DNA of 64,000 nucleotides from Maritalea porphyrae (GTDB taxonomy: Bacteria; Pseudomonadota; Alphaproteobacteria; Rhizobiales; Devosiaceae). The notes under the pieces are model-generated. The model worked only from the letters and a program-made list of their open reading frames with translations. It had not been told where the DNA came from and did no database searches. Numbering within the stretch: position 1 is the stretch's first letter; the number at the start of each line of letters is the position of its first letter. This document shows, in pieces, positions 35,482-45,151 of the stretch. The position numbers were made by a program, and so were the translations under genes. The stretch is from contig NZ_JAPWGX010000001.1 of NCBI RefSeq assembly GCF_027213965.1, positions 62,001 to 126,000 on the forward strand, given 5' to 3'.

Positions 35482-35991
35482 CTAAAGTTTGTACAAAATT
35501 TGGTCGACCCAAAAGCGTTCAAGGCGAGCAAGTGCTGTATTTAGCCCCTCAAATTCTTCCTGGGAAAGACCACCAACTTCTGCAATTGATTTCAGATGAC
35601 GGTCATAAAGTTCGTCGATGACCTCGGCCACTTCTTCACCTTTTGGCGTCAGTTTGATGCGCACAGAACGGCGATCAGTCTTTGACTTTTCTTGGTGAAT
35701 ATAGCCTGTGTCGACTAGTTTCTTCAGATTGTAAGAGACATTGGAACCTAGATAGTAGCCACGCGAGCGCAATTCGCCGGCTGTAAGCTCTGAATCACCA
35801 ATGTTAAACATCATGATCGCTTGAACGGGACCAATATCATCCCACCCCATACGATCGAATTCGTCTTTAATAAGATCAAGTAACCGGCGGTGTAAGCGCT
35901 CAACGCGCGAAACTGCTTCAAGATAGCTGGGCTTTAAAGTGTGCCCTTCTTCAGGCACATGCGCCTGCACTTTCAAAGTATTCATTGCCAT
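35482..35991 (-). CDS. ldtR: MarR-family regulator LdtR
   Basis: A 169-residue winged-helix regulator. Helical dimerisation ends flank the DNA-binding core: GDSELTAGELRSRGYYLGSN (helix-turn-helix) and HQEKSKTDRRSVRIKLTPKG (wing). The N-terminal sequence and the position upstream of ldtP match LdtR, which in Liberibacter and Sinorhizobium regulates L,D-transpeptidase and osmotic-stress genes. Named from sequence pattern plus context. A near-palindrome ATGTTACTGAAACAT lies about 100 bases upstream of its start (36088-36102) and could be an operator. Confidence 0.85.
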   Translation of the reverse strand: MAMNTLKVQAHVPEEGHTLKPSYLEAVSRVERLHRRLLDLIKDEFDRMGWDDIGPVQAIMMFNIGDSELTAGELRSRGYYLGSNVSYNLKKLVDTGYIHQEKSKTDRRSVRIKLTPKGEEVAEVIDELYDRHLKSIAEVGGLSQEEFEGLNTALARLERFWVDQILYKL

Positions 35992-36087
35992 AATTGCCTC
36001 ACTGTTTTGGTCGCACGATTTTTCGTGTCTATGCAGCCAAATTAGCGAGCGGGCGATAAGATCAGTTTAAGATACAGACTTAAAAAT

Positions 36088-36102
36088 ATGTTACTGAAAC
36101 AT
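36088..36102. promoter_or_regulatory. Dyad upstream of ldtR, possible operator
   Basis: ATGTT and AACAT arms separated by five bases, in a T/A-rich stretch between ldtR and the next gene. A MarR dimer commonly binds such 15-20-bp dyads; assignment to LdtR is inference. Confidence 0.3.
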
Positions 36103-36154
36103 TTGACATTTTTAGCTTTCCCAAACCTTACCTGCGTTCAGGATTTCCTAACCA

Positions 36155-36547
36155 TCACAGCCGTTTGACCTGCATTCTGATATTGATAACGCGCCACACC
36201 AACAGGCCAACGGCAGAAGAAAGCAGCAGAATGCTCATACCGAATCCAGCTGGTGTGACGATCATTTCTGCACCACCAAGAACCACCAGCGCGATCTCTA
36301 ACAAGCTTGCAAACAACAGCAAAAAAGCGCCCCAGGTTGCGTAAGCCCAAAGCCCAACCGCTGCAAACAGGCGCACAACCGCGATTATGGTCAGAACAGC
36401 GAACACGAATTGACCGAACCCCAACACAGGGTCAGACACATTGCCGCTTACCCCAAGAGCATGGAGCGCATTGGCCAATCCCACGAATAAGCTTACGCCC
36501 GCAACGACACGTGCTGCCACGCGAATTCGACGTGCTGTGAATGCCAT
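36155..36547 (-). CDS. Small four-helix membrane protein (DUF6163-like)
   Basis: A 130-residue inner-membrane protein with four helices at about 14-32, 43-63, 66-88 and 98-118. Rhizobiales genomes often carry such a protein, labelled DUF6163, between ldtR and hemB; the identity rests on context and a general pattern (RLFAAVGLWAYATWGAFLL). The ATG at 36547 follows a good AAGGAGCG; the open frame is 8 codons longer. Function unknown. Divergent from hemB. Confidence 0.65.
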   Translation of the reverse strand: MAFTARRIRVAARVVAGVSLFVGLANALHALGVSGNVSDPVLGFGQFVFAVLTIIAVVRLFAAVGLWAYATWGAFLLLFASLLEIALVVLGGAEMIVTPAGFGMSILLLSSAVGLLVWRVINIRMQVKRL

Positions 36548-36690
36548 TGATCGCTCCTTTTTTGTGCTCAATAACGAAACTTTTGAACTCGTGGCAAGGT
36601 GCCGCAGCGAAATTACATAAATTTAGCTGGACGATTGTATCAAGTTAAGTTCCAAATGCGCCAAGCAGTTTAATATTTGATGTGAGACCT

Positions 36691-37704
36691 ATGACAAACA
36701 AATTCGCACGCGCAAACATGGATTTTCTGAATGGTCGTCGCCTTCGGCGGTCACGCCAATTTGGCTGGAGCCGCGATTTGGTGCGTGAGAACACAATTCA
36801 ACCCAGTGATTTGATTTGGCCGCTATTTGTAATTGAGGGGACTAATGAGCGCGACCCCGTAAAATCCATGCCCGGCGTTGACAGGCTGAGCATTGATTTG
36901 GCTGTAGAAGCGGCCAAAGAAGCCCATGGGTTGGGCATACCTGCGCTGGCATTGTTCCCCAACACGCCCGCAGACTGCCGTTCGGACATGGGCGAAGAAA
37001 GCTTTAATCCGGACAATTTGATGTGCCGTGCTCTCTCGGCCATAAAGAGCGCCGTGCCAGAAATTGGTTTGATCGCCGACGTTGCACTAGACCCCTATAC
37101 AAGTCATGGCCATGACGGGTTGATGGACGGCGAGCAGATTTTGAATGACGAGACTGTCGATGTCCTCATCAAACAATCACTAAATCAAGTGCGCGCGGGC
37201 GCGGACATAATAGCTCCATCAGACATGATGGATGGTCGCATTGGTGCCATACGAGAAGGGTTGGATGCGGAAGGGTTTCAAAATACAATTCTTTTGTCAT
37301 ACTCGGCAAAATATGCTTCGGCATTCTACGGCCCCTTCAGAGACGCCGTTGGTTCTGGCTCTCGACTAAAAGGCGACAAGAAGACATATCAGCTTGAACC
37401 CTACAATCGCGAAGAAGCCATGCGCGAGGTTGAGCAAGACATATTAGAGGCTGCGGATTGGATTATGGTCAAGCCGGGTATGCCTTATCTTGATATCGTG
37501 CGCGAAATCAAAACCCGGTTCGAAGTGCCTGTCTTCGCCTATCAGGTGTCTGGCGAATATGCACAGATTGTGTTTGCTGGCCAAGCCGGCGCAATCGATC
37601 AACAAGCGGCAATGGTTGAAAGCCTTGTGGCGTTTAAACGCGCTGGCTGTTCGGGTGTTTTGACCTATTTTGCCAAAGAAATGGCGCAATTGCTGAACGA
37701 TTAA
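36691..37704 (+). CDS. hemB: Delta-aminolevulinic acid dehydratase (porphobilinogen synthase)
   Basis: Condenses two 5-aminolevulinates to porphobilinogen in haem synthesis. The 337-residue TIM-barrel enzyme has the substrate-Schiff-base lysine motif DWIMVKPGMPYLDIVR and the first catalytic lysine in LLSYSAKYASAFYGPFR. The metal site in VALDPYTSHGHDG lacks the cysteine triad, so it is the Mg/zinc-independent type. I use the ATG at 36691; a GTG at 36682 in frame is possible. Confidence 0.97.
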   Translation: MTNKFARANMDFLNGRRLRRSRQFGWSRDLVRENTIQPSDLIWPLFVIEGTNERDPVKSMPGVDRLSIDLAVEAAKEAHGLGIPALALFPNTPADCRSDMGEESFNPDNLMCRALSAIKSAVPEIGLIADVALDPYTSHGHDGLMDGEQILNDETVDVLIKQSLNQVRAGADIIAPSDMMDGRIGAIREGLDAEGFQNTILLSYSAKYASAFYGPFRDAVGSGSRLKGDKKTYQLEPYNREEAMREVEQDILEAADWIMVKPGMPYLDIVREIKTRFEVPVFAYQVSGEYAQIVFAGQAGAIDQQAAMVESLVAFKRAGCSGVLTYFAKEMAQLLND

Positions 37705-37711
37705 TCATCAA

Positions 37712-37748
37712 CCAGCTTGGATTGCAGGTTTGCCCCGAACCAAGCTGG
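37712..37748. repeat. Inverted repeat just after hemB
   Basis: CCAGCTTGG (37712-37720) and its exact complement CCAAGCTGG (37740-37748) with a 19-base loop, starting 7 bases past the hemB stop. No T-run follows; it may be an mRNA 3' stabilising hairpin. Confidence 0.55.
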
Positions 37749-37977
37749 CCCCATTTATACCCGCAAATTCAAATTCACAGCGTGCCGCTTGCTCTTGCCG
37801 CACAAGCGGTGGACGGCCCCGCGATTGCTCAGTCGCTAGGCTCCCATTGCCCATTCATCCCAAAACTTATCCCCGCCCCCAAAACCTTATGCCAGAATAT
37901 CCATACCTTTTCTTGAAACCGTCGCAGGGCATTGACGAATGTTGGGCGGTGAGAGTTGTGATGGCACTGCCCTTGTT

Positions 37978-38048
37978 TCCCTCCCCCTTGTGGGGAGGGA
38001 TTAAGGGTGGGGGGGCTCTTTAAAGAGGTCCCGCATCAAGTGCGGGAC
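37978..38048. repeat. REP-like cluster of three adjacent palindromes
   Basis: TCCCTCCCC / GGGGAGGGA (37978-37986, 37992-38000), CTCTTTAAAGAG (38016-38027) and GTCCCGCA / TGCGGGAC (38028-38035, 38041-38048) follow one another. The last resembles the scattered GCGGGA-type intergenic repeats of alphaproteobacterial genomes. Confidence 0.6.
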
Positions 38049-38122
38049 GGTGCGAGAGGAACAATTGACTTCCAGCCGCATCGCCCCGGATCAGCCAACT
38101 TCCTCAAAGAAAAGGGGATGGC

Positions 38123-38147
38123 CGAACAACAAGACGGTTGTTGTTCG
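38123..38147. repeat. Perfect 10-bp inverted repeat
   Basis: CGAACAACAA and TTGTTGTTCG around a GACGG loop, inside the non-coding stretch after hemB. Confidence 0.5.
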
Positions 38148-38552
38148 CGTTGAATTGAAATGTCCAGCCTGACACCGAAGGCAGCTTGTAAGATGTTTGG
38201 TGGGTATTGTTTCTCACCTTCACCTTTAAAACGGTGATCATCAAATGATCGCAAGAGATCAAAACTGTTTTGATGGAGCGCTGAGCAAGGGGATAGAAGG
38301 GTTTAGCACCTCGGGGCATTTCAGTTTTAAGGCAAAAGCCATTTGCGCGAGGCGGTCGGCGTCTCATTTTACATTTCAACGCACTAAGAGACAAAAACTT
38401 GCCTCGCGTGTCTGCAATATCTTCAATCTCCGGGCAAATGCGCCGCGGTGCGCAAACGTGTGCTTTGAATTCATCCCATCACACAAATGTGTAAAACAGT
38501 CTTGCACCCAGCACATTCATGCCCATCTATGCTACAACAATGGAGAACAAAG

Positions 38553-39107
38553 ATGCCAAAAGATGCGTTTGGACGAATAATGCGTGACGACCTTCCCACA
38601 CCCAACACATCACCAGAACTGTTTGAAGGCGTCTTAATGCGCAGGGTCATCGCTTTCTTTATCGACAGCGTCATCATAACGGTTGCCATTGTTGTATCGG
38701 CCGTTGTTCTTGGTGTTCTAGGCATATTGACGCTTGGCATCGCGTGGCTGGGTTACTTCATTTTGGTTCCCGGCGTGTTGTTTGCCTATTATGTTGTGAC
38801 ATTGGGCTCTTCTGCCCGTGCCACTGTAGGTATGCAGATTATGGATATTGTGCTTACGCCAACGCGTTCTACGCCGCTGGATGGCGGTTTGGCGGTTTTG
38901 CACCCTATTGCGGGCTGGATCGCTCAAGCACTTACGCCTTTGGTCTTGTTTGTGCCGCTGTTCACACAGCGCCGCCAGATGTTGCATGACCTTGTTGTTG
39001 GTACGTTGATGGTGCGTCGCTCGCCCATGGAGCAGTTTTGGCGGCAAGAAGCCGAGCATTATGGGGAAGCTTGGGCAGACCCAAAAAACCCGCGCTGGCG
39101 CGACTAG
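38553..39107 (+). CDS. RDD family membrane protein
   Basis: A 184-residue protein with the RDD domain at about residues 27-160: an arginine-rich first helix start (MRRVIAFFIDSVII, with the R and two D-type positions of the family) and two or three membrane helices to about 130, ending QMLHDLVVGTLMVRR, where HD is the conserved pair. Some RDD proteins carry Na+/H+ antiport; no function is proven for this type. The ATG at 38553 follows GGAG; the longer frame from 38487 has no support. In Rhizobiales an RDD gene often lies between hemB and the arginyl/leucyltransferase gene, as here. Confidence 0.85.
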   Translation: MPKDAFGRIMRDDLPTPNTSPELFEGVLMRRVIAFFIDSVIITVAIVVSAVVLGVLGILTLGIAWLGYFILVPGVLFAYYVVTLGSSARATVGMQIMDIVLTPTRSTPLDGGLAVLHPIAGWIAQALTPLVLFVPLFTQRRQMLHDLVVGTLMVRRSPMEQFWRQEAEHYGEAWADPKNPRWRD

Positions 39108-39109
39108 GC

Positions 39110-39144
39110 CGCTCAAAAAACAACAAAATCTGTTGATTTGAGCG
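39110..39144. repeat. Stem-loop between RDD and SLC13 genes
   Basis: CGCTCAAA / TTTGAGCG (39110-39117, 39137-39144) with inner CAACA / TGTTG, directly after the RDD stop. No T-run, so a stem-loop rather than a clear terminator. Confidence 0.5.
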
Positions 39145-39200
39145 ATGTAAGGCAAAAAACGGACTTGGAGTGATCGCCCCCAGTCTGCAATGTGTCGTTT

Positions 39201-41021
39201 ATGGTCGCACAAGTTTTAAACATTGATTCTATCGCCATGTGGGCAAGCTTTGCAGTTATTGTAATTGCAATTGTATTGTTTGCGACAGAAGTGGTCTCGC
39301 TTGAGCTGGTGGCACTGGGCGCAATCGTTCTATTGATGACGGTTGGTCTGCTTGCTCCTGATTCAGGACTTGAGGTTGATGCGTTGCTGTCTGGGTTCTC
39401 CAACCCGGCCCTTTTGACGATTTTGGCTCTTCTGGTCATTGGTCAGGCCCTTTTTCAAACTGACGCACTTGGCGGTTTGACCAAGACCTTTGAGCGGCTG
39501 TGGCCCCGCCATCCGCGCCGGGTTATCCCTTTAATATTGGTCATTGCTGGTCTTGCCAGTGCATTCATCAACAACACTCCAGTTGTCGTGATGTTTATCC
39601 CGCTGCTCACAGCCGTTGCTGCGCGTCGGAAATTGCCAACACCCAAGATGATGATGCCGTTGAGTTTCATTTCAATTCTAGGCGGCATGACCACGCTCAT
39701 TGGCTCGTCCACCAACCTTCTTGCAGCGGGCATTGCTATTGGTGCTGGTGTGCAAGGATTGGACTTCTTTGCCTTTACCGTTCCTGGGTCCATCATGGCG
39801 CTGGTTGGCGGCGCATATGTGCTTTTTGTCATGCCACGACTATTGCCCAGTGCCATCAATGCAGATGGGCAGGAAATCCCACAACGCAATTTGCAGTTTA
39901 TTTCTGAAATTCGACTTTACGAAGGACACCCCTTAATTGGGGCCAAAACGGTTGCCGGCATGTTCCCCTCGATCACCACCATGACCGTTCGCACGGTCAT
40001 TCGTGGTTATCAGAGATACCTGCCCCCGTTCGATGACATTGAGTTACGCACTGGCGACGTACTGATTTTGGCCGCCACACGGGAAAAGCTGACCGAATCG
40101 CTGAAACAATGGCGTGCCTTTGACAACCCTATTCAACCCGGTTCTGACGATGGCACGCCTGATCATGGTGTGGTCATGTGTGAAGCGTTGGTGCAGCCCG
40201 GTTCGCGCCTCATCAACAATGGTGTCGATCAGCGTGGATTTCTTGCGCAACATGGCTGTTTGATTTTAGGGGTCGAACGGCGAAGTCGCATGCCGCGCGA
40301 GTCTCTGTCCGATATTCGTTTGGAGGCCGGGGACGTGCTGTTGATTGCAGGTCCTGCTGACCGGATCAACAAAATGCGCGGATTGCAAGATATTGTGGTG
40401 ATCGAATGGAGTGCCTCTGAATTGCGCCCTCACCGCTTCGCGCTACGCGCACAGCTGGTATTTCTTGCTACTGTCCTTGCCATCGCAACGGGCGTTGTGC
40501 CCATCGTGTTTGCTGCAATTGCGGGGGCATTTGGTATGTTGGCGACTGGTTGCTTGAACGTGCGCCAAGCAACCCGAGCGATTGATCGACGGATTATTCT
40601 TTTGGTCGGCTCTGCTATCGCCATGTCTGGGGCTTTAGAAGCCACTGGCGGCGCGCAATTGTTGGCGGACTGGGCCGTTGGTAGCCTTGGCAATGTGACA
40701 CCATCCATTGTGATGGCGATCATATTTATCGTTGTGGCCATTCTCACCAATGTGTTGAGCAACAATGCCACGGCGGTATTGTTCACCCCGATTGCCATAT
40801 CCACAGCACAAAGCTTAGGTGTTGATCCATTGCCATTTGTGGTTGCTGTTATCCTTGGTGCCAATGCTTCTTTTGCGTCCCCAATCGGCTATCAAACCAA
40901 TTTGTTGGTCATGGGACCCGGGCATTATCGGTTCAAACATTACTTTATTGCTGGTGTGCCATTAATCTTATTGGTTTGGATTACTTTCAGCATTGTTGCG
41001 CCATGGTACTATGGGGTCTAA
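39201..41021 (+). CDS. SLC13-family permease with two TrkA-C (RCK_C) domains
   Basis: A 606-residue inner-membrane transporter. About five membrane helices (to residue about 200) include FINNTPVVVMFIPLLTA and GSSTNLLAAG, the split Na+-binding motif of this superfamily. Two RCK_C regions follow (about 210-300 and 305-395: GAKTVAGMFPSITTM, ELRTGDVLILAATREKL, LEAGDVLLIAGPADRI), and the second helix bundle has NVLSNNATAVLFTPIAIST and FASPIGYQTNLLVMGPGHY. These are sulfate, carboxylate or citrate carriers gated by ligands at the RCK_C domains; the substrate is not evident. ATG at 39201 chosen over a GTG at 39192. No phosphate or sulfate genes nearby. Confidence 0.88.
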   Translation: MVAQVLNIDSIAMWASFAVIVIAIVLFATEVVSLELVALGAIVLLMTVGLLAPDSGLEVDALLSGFSNPALLTILALLVIGQALFQTDALGGLTKTFERLWPRHPRRVIPLILVIAGLASAFINNTPVVVMFIPLLTAVAARRKLPTPKMMMPLSFISILGGMTTLIGSSTNLLAAGIAIGAGVQGLDFFAFTVPGSIMALVGGAYVLFVMPRLLPSAINADGQEIPQRNLQFISEIRLYEGHPLIGAKTVAGMFPSITTMTVRTVIRGYQRYLPPFDDIELRTGDVLILAATREKLTESLKQWRAFDNPIQPGSDDGTPDHGVVMCEALVQPGSRLINNGVDQRGFLAQHGCLILGVERRSRMPRESLSDIRLEAGDVLLIAGPADRINKMRGLQDIVVIEWSASELRPHRFALRAQLVFLATVLAIATGVVPIVFAAIAGAFGMLATGCLNVRQATRAIDRRIILLVGSAIAMSGALEATGGAQLLADWAVGSLGNVTPSIVMAIIFIVVAILTNVLSNNATAVLFTPIAISTAQSLGVDPLPFVVAVILGANASFASPIGYQTNLLVMGPGHYRFKHYFIAGVPLILLVWITFSIVAPWYYGV

Positions 41022-41076
41022 ACTGTCTTGACGAGTTGCCGATAGGGATGATCGTATTGACGATCAACAAGCGGAA

Positions 41077-41844
41077 ATGACCGAACATAGTCCTTCAGAC
41101 CTGCAGTTTTATTTGACCGCTGAAACAGCGTGTCCCTATTTGCCTGAAAAGTACGAGCGCAAACTGTTTACCCACTTAGCCGGCAGGCGCGCCGCTGACT
41201 TGCACAATATGTTGAGTGTGCATGGGTTTAGGCGGAGCCAAAACATCGCATATCGTCCCGCGTGTGATGGTTGCCAAGCGTGCCAGTCTGCCCGGGTCTT
41301 GGTTGCACAGTTTGAACGCAACGCCAATCAGCGCCGGATCTGGCGCAAAAACCAAGATATTGTCAGCACAGATGTGTTTCCACATGCGACACAGGAACAA
41401 TATCTGTTGTTTAAGCGCTATTTGAAGGATCGGCATAAAAATGGCGGCATGTCGGAAATGTCGCACCTTGACTATGAGTTTATGGTGGAAGACACGCCCG
41501 TGCAGTCCGTTGTTGTTGAATACCGCGAACGCACGCCAATCGGTGAAAAACCGGGGCCATTGCTAGCTGTTGCCCTAACCGACATTTTGCCGGATGGCAT
41601 TTCTATGGTGTACAGCTTTTTTGATTCTGACTTGTCCAATAGAAGTCTTGGCAAATTCATGGTATTGGACCAAATTGAACGCGCACGTGCCGCGGGCTTG
41701 CCTCACCTATATTTAGGATATTGGGTCAAGAATTCGCCTAAAATGGCCTATAAGAGTTCGTTTAAACCGCTAGAAGTTCTTGGAAACGGGGATCACTGGC
41801 AATTGCTGGATGAAGACCAAACAGGGTCAAGACAAGTTAGATAG
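41077..41844 (+). CDS. bpt: Leucyl/arginyl-tRNA-protein transferase (Bpt subfamily)
   Basis: Adds leucine (or arginine) from aminoacyl-tRNA to N-terminal Asp/Glu residues, marking proteins for ClpAP. The 255-residue protein has the N-terminal cysteine cluster YRPACDGCQACQSARV (CxxCxxC) that binds Fe-S in related ATE1 enzymes, and the C-terminal GNAT-like part with DGISMVYSFFDSDLSNRSLG and LYLGYWVKNSPKMAYKSSF. The start fits PSDLQFYLTAETACPYLP. Three bases separate it from the next gene. Confidence 0.93.
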   Translation: MTEHSPSDLQFYLTAETACPYLPEKYERKLFTHLAGRRAADLHNMLSVHGFRRSQNIAYRPACDGCQACQSARVLVAQFERNANQRRIWRKNQDIVSTDVFPHATQEQYLLFKRYLKDRHKNGGMSEMSHLDYEFMVEDTPVQSVVVEYRERTPIGEKPGPLLAVALTDILPDGISMVYSFFDSDLSNRSLGKFMVLDQIERARAAGLPHLYLGYWVKNSPKMAYKSSFKPLEVLGNGDHWQLLDEDQTGSRQVR

Positions 41845-41847
41845 CGC

Positions 41848-42852
41848 GTGAACAATCAAGGGCTTTTGTCCATAGTACGGTTTCTCTTTGCTGGCGGCGC
41901 ATTCTTTGTTTCGCTGAGTGCAATTGTTGGCTTTTTGGCCTTTGCCTTTTGGCCGCTAGACGTCTTCAATCATTTCCAACCGATTATATTTCCACTCAGC
42001 CTGGCATTGTTTTTGATCAGCGCAATTTTTGCTAAACACCAACCGTTCAAGGGTTTGGTCTTGAGTTTTTGCGCAATGGGCTTTGTTGCATCAAGTCTGG
42101 TTGTCGTTCCTGAAGTTGTTGGCGCCGTTCAGTTCAATGCAAACCCGACAAAACTGTTTGGCGAAACACGACGTCTGATGACATTTAACATCTACGCCAA
42201 AAACGAGGACCTTGAGGGGCTCTTTCAGAGCATTGAAGAACAGGACCCGGATATACTATTCATTCAGGAGTATTGGAGCTGGCATCGCAAAGGGCTAGAG
42301 CCAAGGCTTAGTGAGTTGATGCCATATAGTGTGCACTGTCAGGGTGGCAAACGATCATTCTTGGGCGTCTATTCAAAGTTCCCACTTAAAGAACTCAGCA
42401 TACAAGACTGCGTTGATTCACTGAGTGCGGAACAACGTACATCAATCATTGCCGTTCAAGTTCAGGATGAGATTCCGTTTAATGTTGTAACTACCCATTT
42501 TGATTGGCCAATTCCTTCCGATCGCCAGAAAAAACAACGGCGAGTGGTAGCGGATGCGCTCAACAAGATTGATGGACCGACGCTGTTCGGGGGAGATTTC
42601 AACTCAACCCCCTTCTCTTACGCCTTCAAAGGCTTGGTCGATGAAGCGGGCATGAAACGCGTCGTTTGGTTGATGCCAACTTGGCCCGCGCCACCGACAT
42701 ATCCGTTTGATATGCCGCCTTGGATGCAGCTTGATCACATTTTGACCCGTGGTGACGTAAAAACGAACCTTCCTCACCGAGGCGCAAATGGCGGGTCTGA
42801 CCACTACCCGCTCATTATTGATTTTGAAATTGGTGATGATCCAACAAGTTAG
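41848..42852 (+). CDS. Endonuclease/exonuclease/phosphatase family protein with membrane anchor
   Basis: A 334-residue protein starting at a GTG. Three membrane helices lie at about 5-30, 37-56 and 64-85. The EEP domain (about 105-330) has [22 protein letters not shown] (catalytic metal Glu), [29 protein letters not shown] and [11 protein letters not shown] (catalytic His). The catalytic domain faces the periplasm if the helices insert as expected. Substrate (phospholipid, nucleotide or DNA) unknown. Linked to bpt by 3 bases, and its stop overlaps that of parC by 4 bases. Confidence 0.82.
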   Translation: MNNQGLLSIVRFLFAGGAFFVSLSAIVGFLAFAFWPLDVFNHFQPIIFPLSLALFLISAIFAKHQPFKGLVLSFCAMGFVASSLVVVPEVVGAVQFNANPTKLFGETRRLMTFNIYAKNEDLEGLFQSIEEQDPDILFIQEYWSWHRKGLEPRLSELMPYSVHCQGGKRSFLGVYSKFPLKELSIQDCVDSLSAEQRTSIIAVQVQDEIPFNVVTTHFDWPIPSDRQKKQRRVVADALNKIDGPTLFGGDFNSTPFSYAFKGLVDEAGMKRVVWLMPTWPAPPTYPFDMPPWMQLDHILTRGDVKTNLPHRGANGGSDHYPLIIDFEIGDDPTS

Positions 42853-45095
42853 CCTTTGAACTTGTTGTTGCGTGGGAAACCAGTTGGTGGCTGACGCCCC
42901 GCTTGCGCTCGTTCACCACGCCATTCCATCAATTCATCAAATGGCTTTGTATAGGTGCGGCCTGAACTATCCGTCCAGGTTAAACCATCCGCGCTGTTAA
43001 ACAGTTTGATGTCAGACACACCACCATCTTTATAGCGTTGCAGGCGAACGCCCTTTCCGCGCGCCATTTCTGGCAATTGATCGCTTGGGAACACCAGCAA
43101 CTTGCGGTTCTGCCCGATAACGGCAACCATATCGCCTTGCGCATGGGCAAAAATCTTTGCCTCTTGGGCACCGGACAAGTTAAGCACTTGCTTGCCCTTG
43201 CGGGTGTTGGCAATCATTGTGTCTTCTTCCACGAGGAAACCATTGCCAATATCAGACGCCACGACGCGCTTGGTACCTGGAACATGGACGCACAGGTCAA
43301 GAATATCGGCACCTTCTTCAAGGTCGATTAGAATGCGCACTGGTTCCCCGTGACCGCGCCCACCGGGCAGTTTATCGGCCAACAAAGTAAAGACCTTGCC
43401 GTTGGTGGCAACGAGTAGGATTTTGTCCGTCGTTTGCGCGTGACACCACGTCTTCAGGCGGTCGTCTGTCTTAAACGTCTGCCCCTCAACGTCCGTTGTG
43501 TGACCTTTCAACGCGCGAATCCAACCTTTTTCAGATAGAATGACGGTGACTGGCTCGCGCTCAATCATTGCGGTTTGAATGTCTTCAAGGTTGGCGACAG
43601 GTGCCACTTCAAACGTGGTGCGACGCTTTCCTAGAGGCGTGTTTTCGCCGTATGCCTTCTTGAGCTCTTTCACTTCGTAAGAAATGACGCCCCATTGCTT
43701 TTCATCTGAGGCCAACAGCGCTTCGATTTCGATCTTCTCGGCGGTCAGATTATCAAATTCAGTGCGGATTTCGATTTCTTCGAGTTTGCGCAATGCCCGC
43801 AAACGCATGTTCAAAATCGCTTCGGCTTGCACATCATTTAGATTGAAAGTGCTCATCAACGACTGTTTGGCGTGGTCTTCCTCGCGGATGATGCGAATGA
43901 CTTCATCCAAGTTCAAATAGGCGATTAAGTAACCGCCCAAAACATTCAATCGATGCTCGATATGGCGCAGGCGATGCCGTGAACGGCGGCCCAGAACCTC
44001 TTTGCGGTGTTCAAGCCATTCGCGCAGCGTGTCGCCCAGGCCAAGTACCTTTGGCACGGCCCCTTTGGTCAACACATTGAGGTTCAACGAGATTCGGCTT
44101 TCAAGATCAGTCAGCTTAAACAGCGACTCCATCAAAAGAACTGGATCGACAACACGTGATTTTGGTTCGAGTACCAAACGAACGTTTTCGTCTGACTCGT
44201 CCCGCACGTCGCGCAACAACGGCAGTCGTTTGCCGATAAGCAGGTCAGCGATCTTTTCAATCAGGCGCGCCTTCTGCACCTGATATGGGATTTCGGTGAC
44301 CACGATCTGATAGCCGCCACGGCCCGTATCTTCTGTGGCCCAACGTGCACGGCAGCGGAATGCGCCGCGCCCAGTTTCGTAGGCGGTGATGATAGATGCC
44401 TCATCATCAACCAAAATGCCACCAGTTGGGAAATCTGGACCTTTGACGTAATTTACGAGCGTTTCGGTGCGCGCATTTGGCGTTTTGATCAGGTGCAATG
44501 CCGCATCGCAAAGTTCGGCAACATTGTGTGGTGGAATGGACGTCGCCATGCCCACAGCAATCCCGTTTGAGCCATTGGCCAAAAGATTGGGAAAGTTCGC
44601 CGGCAAAACGATTGGTTCTTCGTCTTCGCCATCATAGGTATCGCGAAAATCAACAGCGTCTTCGGTGATCCCTTCGAGCAGGCGAGCGGCAACGTCTGTT
44701 AGTCGCGCTTCTGTATACCGCATCGCCGCGGCGCTATCGCCATCGATATTGCCGAAGTTGCCTTGGCCGTCGGCGAGCGGATAGCGAACAGCAAAATCCT
44801 GCGCCAACCGCACCAACGCATCATAGACAGACTGATCGCCATGGGGGTGAAACTTACCGATCACATCACCGACCACGCGTGACGATTTTTTGTAACCTTG
44901 ACCCGGTTCAAGCTTAAGCAAACGCATGGCATGCAAAATGCGGCGGTGAACGGGTTTCAGTCCGTCGCGCACATCTGGCAGCGCCCGTTGCGTAATTGTC
45001 GACAGCGCATAGTTCAAATAGCGTTCTTCCAATGCAGAACGCAGATTAAGAATTGGCAGCTTATCGCTATCGTCGGGGGGCAGTTGTTCGCCCAT
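42849..45095 (-). CDS. parC: DNA topoisomerase IV subunit A
   Basis: Type II topoisomerase subunit that unlinks daughter chromosomes, with ParE (not in the window). The 748-residue protein has the catalytic tyrosine at Y127 in [11 protein letters not shown], the gate region [20 protein letters not shown], and a C-terminal beta-pinwheel. The HPHGDQ context is the usual alphaproteobacterial form, not a resistance change. Last gene of the minus-strand string; its 57-base distance from recO suggests co-transcription. Confidence 0.97.
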   Translation of the reverse strand: MGEQLPPDDSDKLPILNLRSALEERYLNYALSTITQRALPDVRDGLKPVHRRILHAMRLLKLEPGQGYKKSSRVVGDVIGKFHPHGDQSVYDALVRLAQDFAVRYPLADGQGNFGNIDGDSAAAMRYTEARLTDVAARLLEGITEDAVDFRDTYDGEDEEPIVLPANFPNLLANGSNGIAVGMATSIPPHNVAELCDAALHLIKTPNARTETLVNYVKGPDFPTGGILVDDEASIITAYETGRGAFRCRARWATEDTGRGGYQIVVTEIPYQVQKARLIEKIADLLIGKRLPLLRDVRDESDENVRLVLEPKSRVVDPVLLMESLFKLTDLESRISLNLNVLTKGAVPKVLGLGDTLREWLEHRKEVLGRRSRHRLRHIEHRLNVLGGYLIAYLNLDEVIRIIREEDHAKQSLMSTFNLNDVQAEAILNMRLRALRKLEEIEIRTEFDNLTAEKIEIEALLASDEKQWGVISYEVKELKKAYGENTPLGKRRTTFEVAPVANLEDIQTAMIEREPVTVILSEKGWIRALKGHTTDVEGQTFKTDDRLKTWCHAQTTDKILLVATNGKVFTLLADKLPGGRGHGEPVRILIDLEEGADILDLCVHVPGTKRVVASDIGNGFLVEEDTMIANTRKGKQVLNLSGAQEAKIFAHAQGDMVAVIGQNRKLLVFPSDQLPEMARGKGVRLQRYKDGGVSDIKLFNSADGLTWTDSSGRTYTKPFDELMEWRGERAQAGRQPPTGFPRNNKFKG

Positions 45096-45151
45096 TGCAA
45101 TGCCTCGTCAGTCTTGAATTACTCGTCGCGTTTATCGAATCAACTTGTCGA

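Larger units (their letters stand above)
37749..38552. other. Non-coding stretch of about 800 bases rich in palindromes
   Basis: No convincing gene on either strand: open frames are short, out of step with any start signal and have odd composition. It holds a run of hairpins: 37978-38000, 38016-38027, 38028-38048, 38123-38147 and smaller ones near 38235-38275 (GATCAT/ATGATC and ATCAAAA/TTTTGAT). Confidence 0.6.

Noticed and set aside
35353-35544. 63-residue plus-strand frame in the ldtR-ldtP spacer
   Set aside because: It overlaps the stem-loop and the end of ldtR, has no clear ribosome-binding site and no family likeness.
38245-38580. 111-residue plus-strand frame before the RDD gene
   Set aside because: Composition is irregular (many Cys/His/Lys without pattern), and it runs across palindromes and into the RDD start.
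44820-44860. Quinolone-resistance change in ParC gate region (HPHGDQ)
   Set aside because: Glutamine at this position is the ordinary alphaproteobacterial form.
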